From Coix lacryma-jobi var. lacryma-jobi (taxonomy: Eukaryota > Streptophyta > Magnoliopsida > Poales > Poaceae): 64,000 nt of DNA. How positions within the stretch are numbered: position 1 is the stretch's first letter; each line of letters begins with the position of its first letter. A program made the position numbers and the translations under genes. Shown in pieces: positions 33,845-45,527 of the stretch. The notes under the pieces are model-generated. The model searched no databases, had not been told where the DNA came from, and saw nothing but the letters and a program-made list of their open reading frames with translations. The stretch lies in NCBI GenBank assembly GCA_009763385.1, contig CM019830.1, forward strand, positions 97,342,649-97,406,648. Reading direction: 5' to 3'.

Positions 33845-34115
33845 TGACCGGACGCAGTCACGACTTGACCGGACGCGTCCGGTCGTTGAAGGTTTTGAGA
33901 GGTGTTTGGTTTGCTCTGACCGGACGCTGGAGTTAGTGGTGACCGGACTCGCCCATAGTCCTGTTCACTACTCGAACGTGCTTGTGACCGGGCGCACGGG
34001 GATCGACCGGACGCTCGAAGTCACTGGTCCGGTCAGTTCCAGAGAGGTCCAAAACCGGTTTTTGGCTGACCGGACGCGTTCGGTGCCCTGTGACGGACGC
34101 AGGCTGAGTCCGGTC
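33845..34115. repeat. Palindrome cluster GACCGGACGC/GTCCGGTC in the B1 5' LTR
   Basis: About ten GACCGGAC or GTCCGGTC half-sites, one joined as GACCGGACGCGTCCGGTC (18-bp perfect palindrome). The equivalent place in the LTR of C carries GGACTGTCCG instead. Confidence 0.88.
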
Positions 34116-34384
34116 AGTCTGCAGCAACGTGTTTACGTCCGTTGCTTGCGTTCGTCGACGGATCTGAGTTCCGTCTTTTGCGTTGGCTTTCTAGGGTTGC
34201 CTAGTGTCCCGCTGTGCTTCTAGGAAGCATCCACCCTACATCTAGGGTCGTGGACATTAGCAAGCTCTAGGGTTCGCTTTTGGGTTGATTGTTTGGGACA
34301 GTGGCTTGACTTTCCGAAAGGAATTTTAAAGCTCCCATTCACCCCCCCCCTCTGGTCGCTTTCGGGTAGCTTCTCGGTCCTTCA

Positions 34385-34402
34385 ATTGGTATCGGAGCGG
34401 GT
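34385..34402 (+). promoter_or_regulatory. B1 primer-binding site
   Basis: ATTGGTATCGGAGCGGG directly after the LTR, one mismatch from the initiator tRNA-Met complement. Confidence 0.85.
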
Positions 34403-34448
34403 TAAGGATCTTCCACCTTAGCCGGTTCCAGATCCACCGCAAGGCGAC

Positions 34449-37179
34449 ATGGATTGCGGCGTGGGCAAAACCGCCGTTTTTCGATGGGACGAAACTATGC
34501 GTATTGGAAGATACGTAGTCGGCCTATCTGCAGAGGTTGGCGCTTCTATCTGGGGGATTTGCAACTCCCCTGATTACGTGGTCTTGGCTGCTCGTGTGTG
34601 TCTCAGTAGCAGATCGATGAGCACGATGCCAATAGCGAGCCCGTAATGCTCTTTTCTCTTGTTTGAGCATGGGTGAGTTGATCGTGTTTCTCACCTCTCT
34701 ACGGTCGGGAGATCTGGGACACCCTCATGCGTTTTCATGAGGGCACCTCTCAAGTCAAAAACCCGACTCTACGAGTCGTTCAAGCGAGAGTATGAGAACT
34801 TTAGACATCACCTGGCGAGAGCATAGAAAGTTTATCGGCCGCTTTCAGTTGTCAGGTGATTGTCAACAGGATGAGGGCTAACAGAGAGCAGTTGCCATTT
34901 GACGATCATGAGCGTGCTTTGAAGCTTTGCACACTCTTGACCGTTCGGTCGGGACTCAAGGTTCAGGCAATCATCGAATCGCCGAACTATGAGACCCTCA
35001 CCTGCGACGAGCTCTTCAGTAAGCTCAAGTCCAGTGAGATTGATGCTATGGCGAGGGCTTCTTTGGAAAATCCTTCTCGCCCGTCCATGGCTTTGGTTTC
35101 GGCTCTTCCTCTAACCCCTCAGCTGGCTTTGCGCTTTCTTCCTCTTTTCTGTGACAGAGGACCAGCTGGAGTCTTTGGGAGACGACGAGTTGGCTTTGCT
35201 TGCCAACCGGTTCTCGCGGTTCCACAACAACCGCATGAACCGTCGTCGAGGAGGAGGACGCACGGAGATGCTACGAGTGCGGCGACCCCGACCACTTCAT
35301 CGCCAACTGCCCCAAGAAGAACAAGCACTTGGGCAAGGGCGAACATGGGCGCAAGCGCGACTCCAAGTACAAGGAGAAGCACGTCCCCCCAAGGCACAAG
35401 AAAACGGTGCGGCTTCGACAAAGAGTACATCAAGAAGAAGTACTGGAGAAGCAGCAGCTGAGCAGCGCGCGTTCTTCGCCACGCTCAGCGACGTCGACGG
35501 CTCGGATGACGACTCCGCCAGCTCGAGCGATGACGAGTCCGAGAAGAAGAAAAGGATCGAGGACAAGCTGAACGGCCTCTGCTTCTTCGCCGACGACGAC
35601 GGCTTCTGCACCATGGCGCTGGGCGATGAGGTCGACGGCGAGCCGGAGCGTACCCCTCGGAACGACGACGATGACGACGATACCTCCCAGGTATCTCTCA
35701 CCTACGACGAGCTTTCCTCCGAGGTTGAGAAGTTGACTGCTGCCCTCCTTAGCCAAGATAAGTTGCTTAGGCGTGCCGCTAGAGAGCGCAAGGAGTTTAG
35801 GCAAAAGTGGGAGGACACGGTGAAGGAGCTTGAGTTCGCTCGTCCACCGTGGTTAGTGTCGGAGGAGGCGGAGTGCGAGTCGTGCACCGCGCACATGACG
35901 GATCTTCTCACTCTGAGGAGTAAGCATGCTGCGCTGGTAGATGAGGTGGATGAGCTCCGTGCTAGGCCGCAGCTGTTGGGTGCGTGCAAGACTTGTCCTG
36001 TCTTGCAATCTGAGTTGGCAGAGAAGAATGCCAGATTGAGTCTTTAGTCAGGCCAGCTCAGATACCACTTGTGTCACGAGGTGTGCTTTTGTGTGGGGCC
36101 TGGAGATGGAGATTGCCAATGTGAAGCATGGCAAGATGCAAACCGAGGAAGAAAACACATACCTTCGGTCCATCTTGTCATGGGTCTCCAGTAGTGAGCC
36201 GCAGCTCGGGATGATGATCTCCCAATTCAAGCGAGCTGTTGGTGCCCCTGGTGTAGTTTTGCTCAGAGTGTTGATCTCTCAGCTTTTGGGAAGATTGGAG
36301 AGTCTAGTGGTCTGAACCATGTGAGAAGCCCAATTCCACCACTACTCCCAAACTAACCAAGCTTCCACCCAAAGAGCCTGCCAAGCCTGTCACCAAGGAT
36401 GGAGTTGTAGTTGAACCTCCCAAGGCTCCACCCAAGAATCCCAATGGCAACCCAAGCCAATCACCTAAAAAACAAGCTTGACACATGCCACCCATCCGAG
36501 AGGAGTTGCCACCAGAAGGGCAAGGGCAAGGTGAACCATACCCACATCCCTTGAACCCAAACACACCCCCTTGCGCGCGGTGAGTTTTCGTGTGACTTTT
36601 GTGGGCGGGATGGTCACCTGAGTGAGTTTTGCTTTAGGCGCAAGAGAGAGGCGCGCAGGCTCGGGAGATGGAGAACCCGGACATGTACCATCTAGCTCAT
36701 GGTGGACATGTACCGAAGGCCTAGGGAGAGCTGCTAGGTCCGGACGTCAGGGTCCCAGGCCTAGGCAGGAGATGAGAGCCCCGAGGAGGGAGACTAGGCC
36801 TAGAGGTCCAGCACCTCAGTTTGTTAGGCCTAGGCAGGAGAGAGCTCCGAGGAGAGACGCTAGAGCAGTTGAGCCCCAGGCTCCTAGGCGTAAACCTCGT
36901 AGAGAGCGTGCCCGACGGGGTCCTGCTTTTGCAGGTAACGGACCCCGTGGCGGAGGCTTAGTTGAGCGCTTTCCCCACCGCAGTTTGGGGTATCGCGGTG
37001 AGCGCTTCTTCCCCAGCGATCCACGTTTGTCTCAGCGTGGTGATCGCTTCCCTCGTAGACAGGCTAGGAATAGTTTTTATCCTAACTCTTCTTTTGAGCA
37101 GCCGGCCCAACACTGGTTTTCCCCTTACTTCACTAACCCCAGTGTTGGACCGTATGTTCACCCTATGTCTTTTTATTGA
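34449..37179 (+). pseudogene. B1 gag, multiply frameshifted
   Basis: The start MDCGVGKTAVF at 34449 matches the start of C gag. The capsid-like region is scattered over frames to about 35150. A CCHC knuckle lies near 35270, then an Asp/Ser-rich stretch, a coiled coil (AALLSQDKLLRRAARERKEF, near 35740), a second knuckle (CDFCGRDGHLSEFC, near 36595-36640) and an Arg/Pro/Gly-rich tail ending at 37179. At least five frame changes are needed to read it. Confidence 0.82.
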
Positions 37180-37180
37180 T

Positions 37181-40100
37181 GTAGGTAAGACGGTTGGAGG
37201 ACGTTTGGTTGGTGGATTCCAGTTGTTCGAGGCACATGACCGGAAACGCCAAGTGGTTCTCCAGCCTTAGCCCGATCGCCGGAAAGGAGTACATAACCTT
37301 CGGCGACAATAGTAAAGGTAAAGTATTGTCCCGTGGGACTGTGCGGGTTAATGAGCACTTTGTGTTGTGCGATGGGCTCTTGTTTCTAACCTGCATTTAA
37401 CTTGCTTTCTGTTTCGCAACTTTTTGATGATGACTATGAGATTCGTTTCAACCGAACCTTAGTCGCATCTTAGATCCTCAGGGCGATCTTGTATGTCTGA
37501 TTTCGCCTTTGGGAAAGTCTTTTGTGCGGATTTTCGGAATCGTTTGGTTCTTCTCGCTGTCTTTTGGCTAGTCCTTCTTCTTCCGATCTTTGGAAGTGGC
37601 ATAGGAGGCTCGGTCATTTAAGCTTCGACTTGCTTGCAAGACTTAGCTCACTTGGCCTAATCCGAGGATTGCCCAAGCTTTCGATGGAGAAGGATCTAGT
37701 TTGCCATTCTTGCAGACATGGGAAGATGGTTGCCGCTCCCCCACCATCCAGTGACTAAGGTCATGACTCGCACCGGAGAGCTTTTACACATGGACCTTGT
37801 TGGTCCGGCTCGGGTGAGCTCGGTTGGTGGCAAGTGGTATGTTTGGTTGTTGTTGACGACTTTTCGAGGTATTCGTGGGTCTTCTTTTTAGCTGACAAGA
37901 CCGAGACTTCTCCTTCGCTCGCAATCTGATTTTGCGTCTTCAGAACGAGTTCCCTTTGAACTCGATGCGAGCTATTAGAAGTGATAATGGTTCCGAGTTA
38001 AAAATTCGGATTTTGAGAAGTTTTGTATCCGCCTTGGTTTGGAGCATCAGTTTTCTTCCCCCTATACACCACCCCAAAATGGTGTTGTAGAGAGGAAGAA
38101 TCGGACCCTTGTTGAGATGGCCAGGACGATGCTTGATGAGCATAGGACTCCTAGGCGCTTTTGGGCCGAAGCTATGAACACTGCATGCTACATTTCGAAT
38201 CGCATTTTTCTGAGAGCGTTTTGAAGAAGACCTCTTATGAGTTGCGTTTTGGTCGCCAGCCCAAGGTGAGTTATTTTAGAGTCTTGGGTTGCCATTGTTA
38301 TTATTGAAAAAAGGCAACCTAGACAAGTTGAGTCTCGTTCTTCTGACGGTGTGTTTTTGGGTTATGGCACTCACACTCGAGCTTATCGTGTACTTAACCT
38401 TGACACTAACCGAGTCATGGAGACATCAGATGTCACCTTCGACGAGACTCTTGTTTGTCCTCTTCTCGTTTTGAGCGTGCAGGTGATCATGAGGTTGGAG
38501 AGCCTCTTTTCGATGACGAGGACGAGGGTGCTGAAGGTATAGATGATCCAGCACCCCTCCACCTGCCGTGCCGCAAGGAGCGGCCTCGACGACGACTCAC
38601 GGCCCGACACTTCTTCTTCCTGGGGCCGTGGGATCCCCACCTCGCGCGGTACCATTTGTACCCGGGGTGGAACTAGCTGCTGTTGAGGTGGAGGTCACTT
38701 CTTCCCGGGAGGCGCCACGACACATCCAGCGCCAGCACCCTCCTCAGCAGATGATCGGCGACATCGACGAGCGAGTTACTCGCTCCAAGTCACAGCACAT
38801 CTCTCACTTCGCTCATTCTGCTTTTGTTGCTAATTTTGAGCCCCGAGATGTTGGACACGCATTGACGGATCCGGATTGGGTCAATGCCATGCATGAGGAG
38901 CTAGAGAACTTTGAGCGAAATCGGGTTTGGGTTCTAGTCCACCTCCACCTGACTGTAAGCCTATTGGGACAAAATGGGTATTTAAAAAAAAGCAAGGAGA
39001 GGATGGCCATGTTGTGAGAAACAAGGCCCGGCTTGTAGCGAAGGGTTATAGTCAGAAGGAGGGGATAGATTATGAGGAGACCTTCGCTCCTGTAGCTCGT
39101 TTGGAGGCTATTAGGATACTCTTGGCTTATGCTGCATCCATGGGTTTCAAACTTTTTCAAATGGATGTCAAGAGTGCCTTCTTAAACGGCTACATTGAGG
39201 AGGAGGTCTATGTCCAGCAACCCCCGGTTTTGAAAATCCCAAGTTTCCAAACCATGTCTTTAAACTCCACAAAGCTTGTATGGTTTGAAACAAGCCCCTA
39301 GAGCCTGGTATGAGAGATTAAAAACCTTTTTGCTAGCTAAGGGTTTTAAAATGGGATGTGTGATAAAACGCTCTTTCTCCTCAAGCAAGGCAAAGATACT
39401 CTCTTGGTCCAAATTTACGTGGATGATATCATTTTCGGTGGTTCTTCTCACGCTTTGGTTGCCAAGTTTGCAGATACTATGAGCAGGGAGTTCGAGATGA
39501 GCATGATGGGCGAGCTGACTTTCTTTCAGGTTGCAAATTAAGCAATCCCGAGAGGGGTCGTTTGTGCACCAGGGCAAGTACACGAGGGACTTGCTGAAGC
39601 GGTTCGACATGGGTGAGGCCAAGCCTCTTCCGACAGCCATGTCGACGACGACTGCCCTGGATGCCGACACGGATGGAGAAGCAGTGGACTAGAAGGAGTA
39701 CCGCAGCATGATTGGATCGCTGCTCTACCTGACGGTGACACGGCCGGACATTCAGTTCGTCGTGTGCTTGTGCGCGCGCTTTCAGGCTTCGCCACGCACT
39801 TCTCACCGTCAGGCGGTGAAGCGCATCTTCAGGTACCTTCGTTTCACGCCTGAGTTCGGGATTTGGTATTCTGCTTCTTCACCCTCTCGCTTGTGGCTTT
39901 TCTGATGCTGATTTTGCTGGTTGTCGCACCGAGCGCAAGTCCACTTCTGGGACTTGCCAGTTTATTGGATCTTCTCTGGTGTCGTGGTCTTCTCGCAAGC
40001 AGTCTAGTGTCGCTCAGTCTACCACGGAGGCTGAATATGTTGCTGCGGCTAGCTGCTGTTCCTAGTTACTCTGGATGATGGCCACTTTGCGTGATTTTGG

Positions 40101-40399
40101 TTTGAGCTTTACTCGAGTTCCTTTGCTTTGTGACAGCACGAGTGCATTAGCGTTGCTAAGAACCCCGTGCTTCACTCGAAACCAAACACATTGATGTGCG
40201 CTTTCATTTCTTGCGAGACCACCAGGAGAAGGGTGATATCGACCTTCGCCATGTCGATACTCATCACCAATTGGCTGATATTTTCACCAAGCCTTTAGAC
40301 GAATCAACCTTTAATAGGTTGAGGGGTGAGCTTGGTGTGTGTTTCCCTTTTAGATGGGGGAAGCATTTTGAGATGTACAGACTGACTCTTTTATTTTGA
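37181..40399 (+). pseudogene. B1 pol: protease, integrase, RT, RNase H, multiply frameshifted
   Basis: Protease-like VWLVDSSCSRHMTG near 37200, GAG-pre-integrase WHRRLGHLS and CHSCRHGK near 37590-37720, the integrase core in pieces (PYTPPQNGVVERKN near 38060), RT from about 38870 with YVDD at 39416-39427, and RNase H to HVDTHHQLADIFTK before the stop at 40397. Frame changes occur every 100-300 bp and an in-frame TAG lies near 39690. All domains are present, so it decayed by small lesions rather than by deletion. Confidence 0.85.
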
Positions 40400-42014
40400 A
40401 GTTCTTTTCTTTTGAGTTTCTTGAGTCTTTCCAATTGGTATCTTCTTCTTTTCAGTTTTGTGTCGGGCATACGCATTTACATTCTGAGCTCATGTCTATA
40501 TTCACTAGAATGTAATTATGCTCTGTTAGTATTGCTCCGATACTTATGATGATGCTTGTAGCTTATGCTCTTCTGATCACTGTTACATGTTATGAGCGAG
40601 CTATTTTTGGAATGGTGAATTATGCCTAATGTATATAAATCTGAAAATGTTCACCATTGAGATATGCAACTAGCATGTGTAGGGTGTGTTGAGTCCATTC
40701 CTGCTTTTCATATATGCTAGGTTGCTATGTCTCTAGTTCTGAGTCATTCACTTGCTTGGTTGTTCATAACTTGCTTAAAATCTGAACCAAGTATTGTTGA
40801 ATTGAAAAGATCGAGATGGGATTGCTTGTCAACACCTCATGGTATTGAGACTGTTTCTCATTGCACTTTGAGTTAAACTTGAGCCATGTAGTGTATGACC
40901 GAAACCGTTGCTTTAAGCTTCTGATTGCTTCGGCATAGGCTTCGCACGGTTGAAAAGTTAGGCGATGACAAGCTTTCAACCTCTCGCAATCACATGCTAA
41001 AATGAACTTGTGAATTCTTTTACCGCTGCAACTCCGATATGAATTTGAAATCACAAGTATATGCTTCATTCCTATGCATGATGATTGAACTTTGCTAGGG
41101 GTAGTTCACCTTGTATATATGTTTAGCACTTGTTTGGATTCCTTCTATACATGTCTAGTGCTATTTTGATGGTGACTATCCTTTTGGCTTAAAAACTGCT
41201 CACATGCCTATGCTTCATATTTCGTATAAGCGATCAGTTTGAGCCTTTGCTATTTGAGTGCTTAATTGAGATGTTGGAGCTACACTGATTAGAGCATCTT
41301 TGCACTCTTTTGACTATATACTTGAAGCTCCTAACTTGCATTTTGACTTCATATGCATTTTGGAAGGAGATCTTGTGTTCAGGGGGAGTTTATGTGAAGG
41401 GAATTGCTTCTCCGATACCTTTTGGCCTTGATAAGTGCATTTTCAACTAGGGGAGAAATGTATGCAAATCATATGCTCCTGTGTTGATCAACTAAGGGGA
41501 GAATCATTTGTCCTAGTTGCTTGCATTTGTCGGGGGAGTTTGCTAGTTGTGTTGAGCCGTTGCCTCTGTCTTGAGGGACTAGCAAACGTTCCTAGCTTTT
41601 CATGAGCTTTCATAAGCTTTTTCATTTGGCTTTCAATTGGTATCGTCTGGTGTGCTTTCCCATTTGTTTTGGGTTGATTTCCAATTGGTTCGGAGTGTTT
41701 CTTGCTAGTTGTGTTGAGCCTCTGTGCCTCTATCTTGAGGGACTAGCATTTTGCTTCTGTTGTCCTCCGATCTTCAATTGGTATCTGCTAGCGGTGTTGA
41801 GCCTGTTCGACCTCTTCTTGAGGGCTAGCTTTGCTTTGCTTGGTTGCGTCGAGCAGTTGCCCATGTCTTTGGGGACCAAGATTTCGCTTCATCCACTTGA
41901 CCTTCTTTGGCTTTTGTTAGGCTTTTGGGTCATTTGGTTGGGTTTTCTCCTCCCACTCCTTCCTACCACCTTCTTCTTATTCATGATTTGTTGTGGAGTT
42001 GACAATGCACTCAT
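40400..42014 (+). other. B1 3' untranslated region with stem modules
   Basis: No coding frame. It holds three stem modules (41527-41585, 41703-41748, 41785-41832) and four primer-site-like motifs (CAATTGGTATC or close) at 40431-40442, 41634-41644, 41681-41695 and 41772-41785. Confidence 0.65.
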
Positions 42015-42026
42015 CAAGGGGGAGAT
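42015..42026 (+). promoter_or_regulatory. B1 polypurine tract
   Basis: AAGGGGGAGAT directly precedes the 3' LTR terminus TGCGG. Confidence 0.85.
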
Positions 42027-44004
42027 TGCGGATACATGGGTGTATGCCGAGTCTCTGTGTGATGAGTGATTGTCAACGGAGATGATGCGCATGTTCTTTG
42101 GCTTGTGTTGTGCAGGTGTCGAGCACAGAGACAGTGGTCGATGGCAGGTGAAGGTCAAGTTGAGACGTGCCGTGCCGATGGACTGGGCGCGATGAAGGAT
42201 GGGCGTGCCGTGCGGCGGACGTGCCATGCCGATGTATCGGGCAGTGAAGGGCGGACGTGAGGCTTGGACTGAGGGACCAGAGGCCGGAGGATCAGTGGTG
42301 GCTGGCAGCCTGTGGCGACGACAAGTGAAGAAATGCGGTCATGTCGGTGGATGGGTGCACTGAGGTGCATCCCCTCTACGACGTCGGTTTGTGGTAGTAG
42401 AGCCAGGGAAAAACCAACGGGTGGACGGTTTCCAGGTTTGGGCCTCAAAACCTGGGTGCTGGGTTTCCAGGTTGAGCCACAAAACCTGGGCGCGACGGTT
42501 TCCAGGTTGAGCCTCAAAACCTGGGCGTGGGCCGGTTTTCGAGTTTGGGCCTCAAAACTCGGGCGCTGCGGGTTTCCGAGTTTGGGCCACAAAACTCGGG
42601 CTGGAGGCTGGTTTCCCGGTTGGGCCTCAAAACCGGGGGCTGATGGAAAGGCTGGTTTCCCGGTTTGGGCCACAAAACCGGGGGTGCAGAGTGGTGGCGG
42701 CACGTGGCGGCGATCTGAAGGTTGCGTGGAGGCGACGCGGAAGACCGTGCGGGCGTGGCCGTCGGATCTACCTACCACCAGCGGGTGGACTAGAATAGCC
42801 CTAGGGTTAGGCTGGTCCGCTCTGTAAATACAGTAGTGAGGGGTAGAGTAGGAAATAGGCTTAGGCTAGGTTAGTATAAGTAGTCTAGGGGAGACACCCT
42901 CCTCCCTATCTCAGTTTTAGCTATTTTTAGTTAGTGCCTTCATTTGCTAGGGATTCCACTCTCCCATCCCCTGCTTTAGCTAGTTGAGATCCGCAGAGAG
43001 ACTCTACTCTGTGTACTGTTGATTCGAGGAAGTGAGGCCGTATCCTCACCTTGGATCCCATCTCTTGGTGACAATTCGCGTTTTGATTTCATGTTCATCA
43101 TGTTCTTCGCGGATTGCTTTGTGCCTTGAGTTTTCCCGTCGCTTGATCTTTGTGCTCGGTTCATCTTTTGCAATTCCGTTTGAACTGAGTTGTTCTAGAT
43201 CGTGAGGCACTTCTTTCCACCGAAAGAAATCATCTCTAACCTCACGGTCTAGGAGATCGATCAAGTTTTAGTTTCGGGTCTCTTTTTCTTCCTTCCCCGA
43301 ATTCCTTCGATTCACCGATTTGGAGTTAGGTTCGAGCCACGATCTCTTAGAGATAGCTCACTAACCTCCTTGTGACTCCTCAGATCGAATCCCAAGCCTA
43401 GAGCACTTGATTCGGAGGAGATCGGGTTGAATCGCCGGAGTTCCAGTGCAGTTCGGGGTGACCGGACGCAGGTCACGACTTGACCGGACGCGTCGGTCGT
43501 TGAAGGTTGAGCGTGTTCTGGTTTTTGCTCTGACTGGACGCTGGAGTTTAGTGGTGACCGGACTCGCCCATAGTCCTGTTCACTACGAACGTGCTTGTGA
43601 CCGGGGCGCACGGGGATCGACCGGACGCTCGAAGTCACTGCGTCCGGTCAGTTCCAGAGAGGTCCAAAACGGTTTTTGGCTGACCGGACGCGTCCGGTGC
43701 CCTGTGACCGGACGCAGGCTGAGTCCGGTCAGTTCTGCAGCAACGTGTTTACGTCCGTTGCTTGCTCGTTCGTCGACGGATCTGAGTTCCGTCTTTTGCG
43801 TTGGCTTTCTAGGGTTGCCTAGTGTCCCGCTGTGCTTCTAGGAAGCATCCACCCTACATCTAGGGTCGTGGACATTAGCAAGCTCTAGGGTTCGCTTTTG
43901 GGGTTGATTGTTTGGGACAGTGGCTCGACTTTCCGAAAGGAATTTTAAAGCTCCCATTCACCCCCCCCCCTCTGGTCGCTTTCGGGTAGCTTCTCGGTCC
44001 TTCA
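42027..44004 (+). repeat. B1 3' LTR
   Basis: TGCGGATACATGGG to GGTCCTTCA, 1978 bp, followed by the AAAAC duplication. Carries the same hairpin array and palindrome cluster as the 5' LTR. Confidence 0.93.
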
Positions 44005-44009
44005 AAAAC

Positions 44010-44493
44010 ATGCATAAAATAATTTTGTGAGATATGTGAGCATGACCGTCCAACCGTCGGTCTAGGTGAGAGTTCTTATACCAAGTATGTACGAGCTCCA
44101 TGCAAACATATACGAGGGTATCAATGTTTTGAGGGTGTTTCTATATTGGTGCATGGTGTTTAGTGTGGCTTCTATGTATTTTGCGCATATAGCCAATACT
44201 CAATTGTTTTATCATTGGGATTGCTTTGGGCTGAAATGAATCTTCTGCAGCTACACAAAACTATGCGATCGAGTAGAACGTGTAGATAACGCATGAGAGG
44301 TCGTTCTTGCCACCGACTAGAACGTTAGGACTTACGAGTCATGTTAGTAAGTGAGAACGTAAGTGCGATCATGCATCATGTTTATATTCTTGCATTTACA
44401 TTACCTCCCCTTAATTAAAAGTTGTCTTCTTTCTATAAAATTTGCCAACTTAATATCCGTCTCATGAGAGTTCGAAATCCTTTTGTTCTATAG
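44010..44493 (+). other. Tekay leader, downstream part
   Basis: Non-coding sequence between the B1 insertion and the extra ORF. Its last 60 bp are pyrimidine-rich and end CTATAG just before the ATG. No other feature seen. Confidence 0.5.
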
Positions 44494-45282
44494 ATGGCCC
44501 GAACTAAGCTGACCGCTCGCAAGGCCATCGGAGGAAAGGGAGTTCCGCGTCACCGCTTGGCCACCATGCTGACCCGGAAGACGTTCTTGTCCTACTTTGG
44601 GTTGCCGACCATCCTATGGAGGATTCTGCAGGCCGTGGGCTACGAGGAGGGACAGGAGCCCAAGTACTCTTGGCACAAGGAGATCTATGGGCAGGATTCT
44701 CTAGTCATGGTGCAGATCAAGGTCAAAGCCTTGCCTGCCAAGCCTAACTGGACAGGATGGACCGAAATCACCAGAGGCAGTTGTGCCAAGGATGGAGCTA
44801 ACAGGGCAGCATACTTAGTGCCGAAGGACATCATCGCCCGTTTTCCCGCCGATCTTGCTAGTGCGATGGCAGGAGTGTTCCCTCGTGGATCACCTTTTCC
44901 ATTGCGCTGGGGGCAGACCTTGGAGTCAATCCTGACCGAGAGTCCCGAGGAGAGGTTCTACTGCGAGACGCCCGCGATGAGCGTCACCGGAGCTTTGGTG
45001 GGTGTGTGTGAGAGTCTGGAGCGCAGCCTTGAGAGCGTGTCTTTCACTCTCACTGCCACTTACCAGAGCAAGAGGATGCTGCAGGAAGAATTTGATGCTG
45101 AGGTAGCCTGTCTTCAGGAGAAGATTCACCAGATCACTCTCGAGCGTGATGATGCACGTGCCACCACAGGTGCAGAGACCACCGCCAGGACCCTCGTCGA
45201 GCAGATGTACCTAACAGCATCCCTACAGCGGGACGAGGCCCACACAACGCTTGATCAGCTCAGAGAAGGTGCCATCAACTGA
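44494..45282 (+). CDS. Tekay extra ORF with histone H3 tail-like N terminus (262 aa as it stands)
   Basis: The ORF starts at ATG 44494. Residues 1-15 read MARTKLTARKAIGGK and 18-30 continue PRHRLATMLTRKT. Compared with histone H3, about 19 of the first 28 residues agree with one residue inserted, keeping the lysines equivalent to K4, K9, K14 and K27 and the R-K pairs. Residues 31-190 form a conserved-looking region I do not recognise, followed by a predicted coiled coil at about 190-258. The frame ends early: the ancestral C terminus, very acidic, lies in another frame at 45342-45527. It is upstream of gag and separate from it. An encoded chromatin role is inference; a chance resemblance of this length at the exact N terminus seems unlikely. 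Confidence 0.8.
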   Translation: MARTKLTARKAIGGKGVPRHRLATMLTRKTFLSYFGLPTILWRILQAVGYEEGQEPKYSWHKEIYGQDSLVMVQIKVKALPAKPNWTGWTEITRGSCAKDGANRAAYLVPKDIIARFPADLASAMAGVFPRGSPFPLRWGQTLESILTESPEERFYCETPAMSVTGALVGVCESLERSLESVSFTLTATYQSKRMLQEEFDAEVACLQEKIHQITLERDDARATTGAETTARTLVEQMYLTASLQRDEAHTTLDQLREGAIN

Positions 45283-45527
45283 TACAGCAGATACATCACC
45301 AGTAGGCATACATCGATCAGCTCCATGAGGCAGTTCACTAGATGCATCACGCCGCGCAAGAAGCCGCCGCCACAGCAGCTGACGAGGCCCCTGCAGATGA
45401 GGCCCAGGAGCCCCAGGACGGAGTAGTGCTTGGTCCAGAGCCTTCTTTGGACGACGAGGACCACGCCGACGAGCCAATGATGGACGCCGATGAGGAGGAC
45501 GCCGCATCCGTCGATGGAGACGCCTGA
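45283..45527 (+). pseudogene. Acidic C-terminal remnant of the Tekay extra ORF
   Basis: In the frame one step away from 44494-45282, the sequence reads Gln/His/Ala-rich and then strongly acidic (LDDEDHADEPMMDADEEDA) to TGA at 45525. Two TAG codons (near 45303 and 45339) sit in it, both explained by CAG-to-TAG changes. It most likely was the tail of the same protein, cut off by a small indel near 45265. Confidence 0.6.

Larger units (their letters stand above)
32403..34384 (+). repeat. B1 5' LTR
   Basis: TGCGGATACATGGG to GGTCCTTCA. It holds the hairpin array (32810-33060), GACCGGACGC/GTCCGGTC palindromes (33845-34115), a TATA-like TAGTATAAGTAG near 33254-33265 and a C10 tract near 34340. Confidence 0.93.
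32403..44004 (+). mobile_element. B1: Ty1/copia SIRE/Maximus-like retrotransposon
   Basis: 11,602 bp with LTRs of 1982 and 1978 bp, an initiator tRNA-Met-like primer site, gag, copia-order pol, a 1.6-kb 3' region and a purine tract. It is inserted in the Tekay leader. Coding regions carry many one-base frameshifts, and the two LTRs differ mostly by short indels. Confidence 0.93.
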
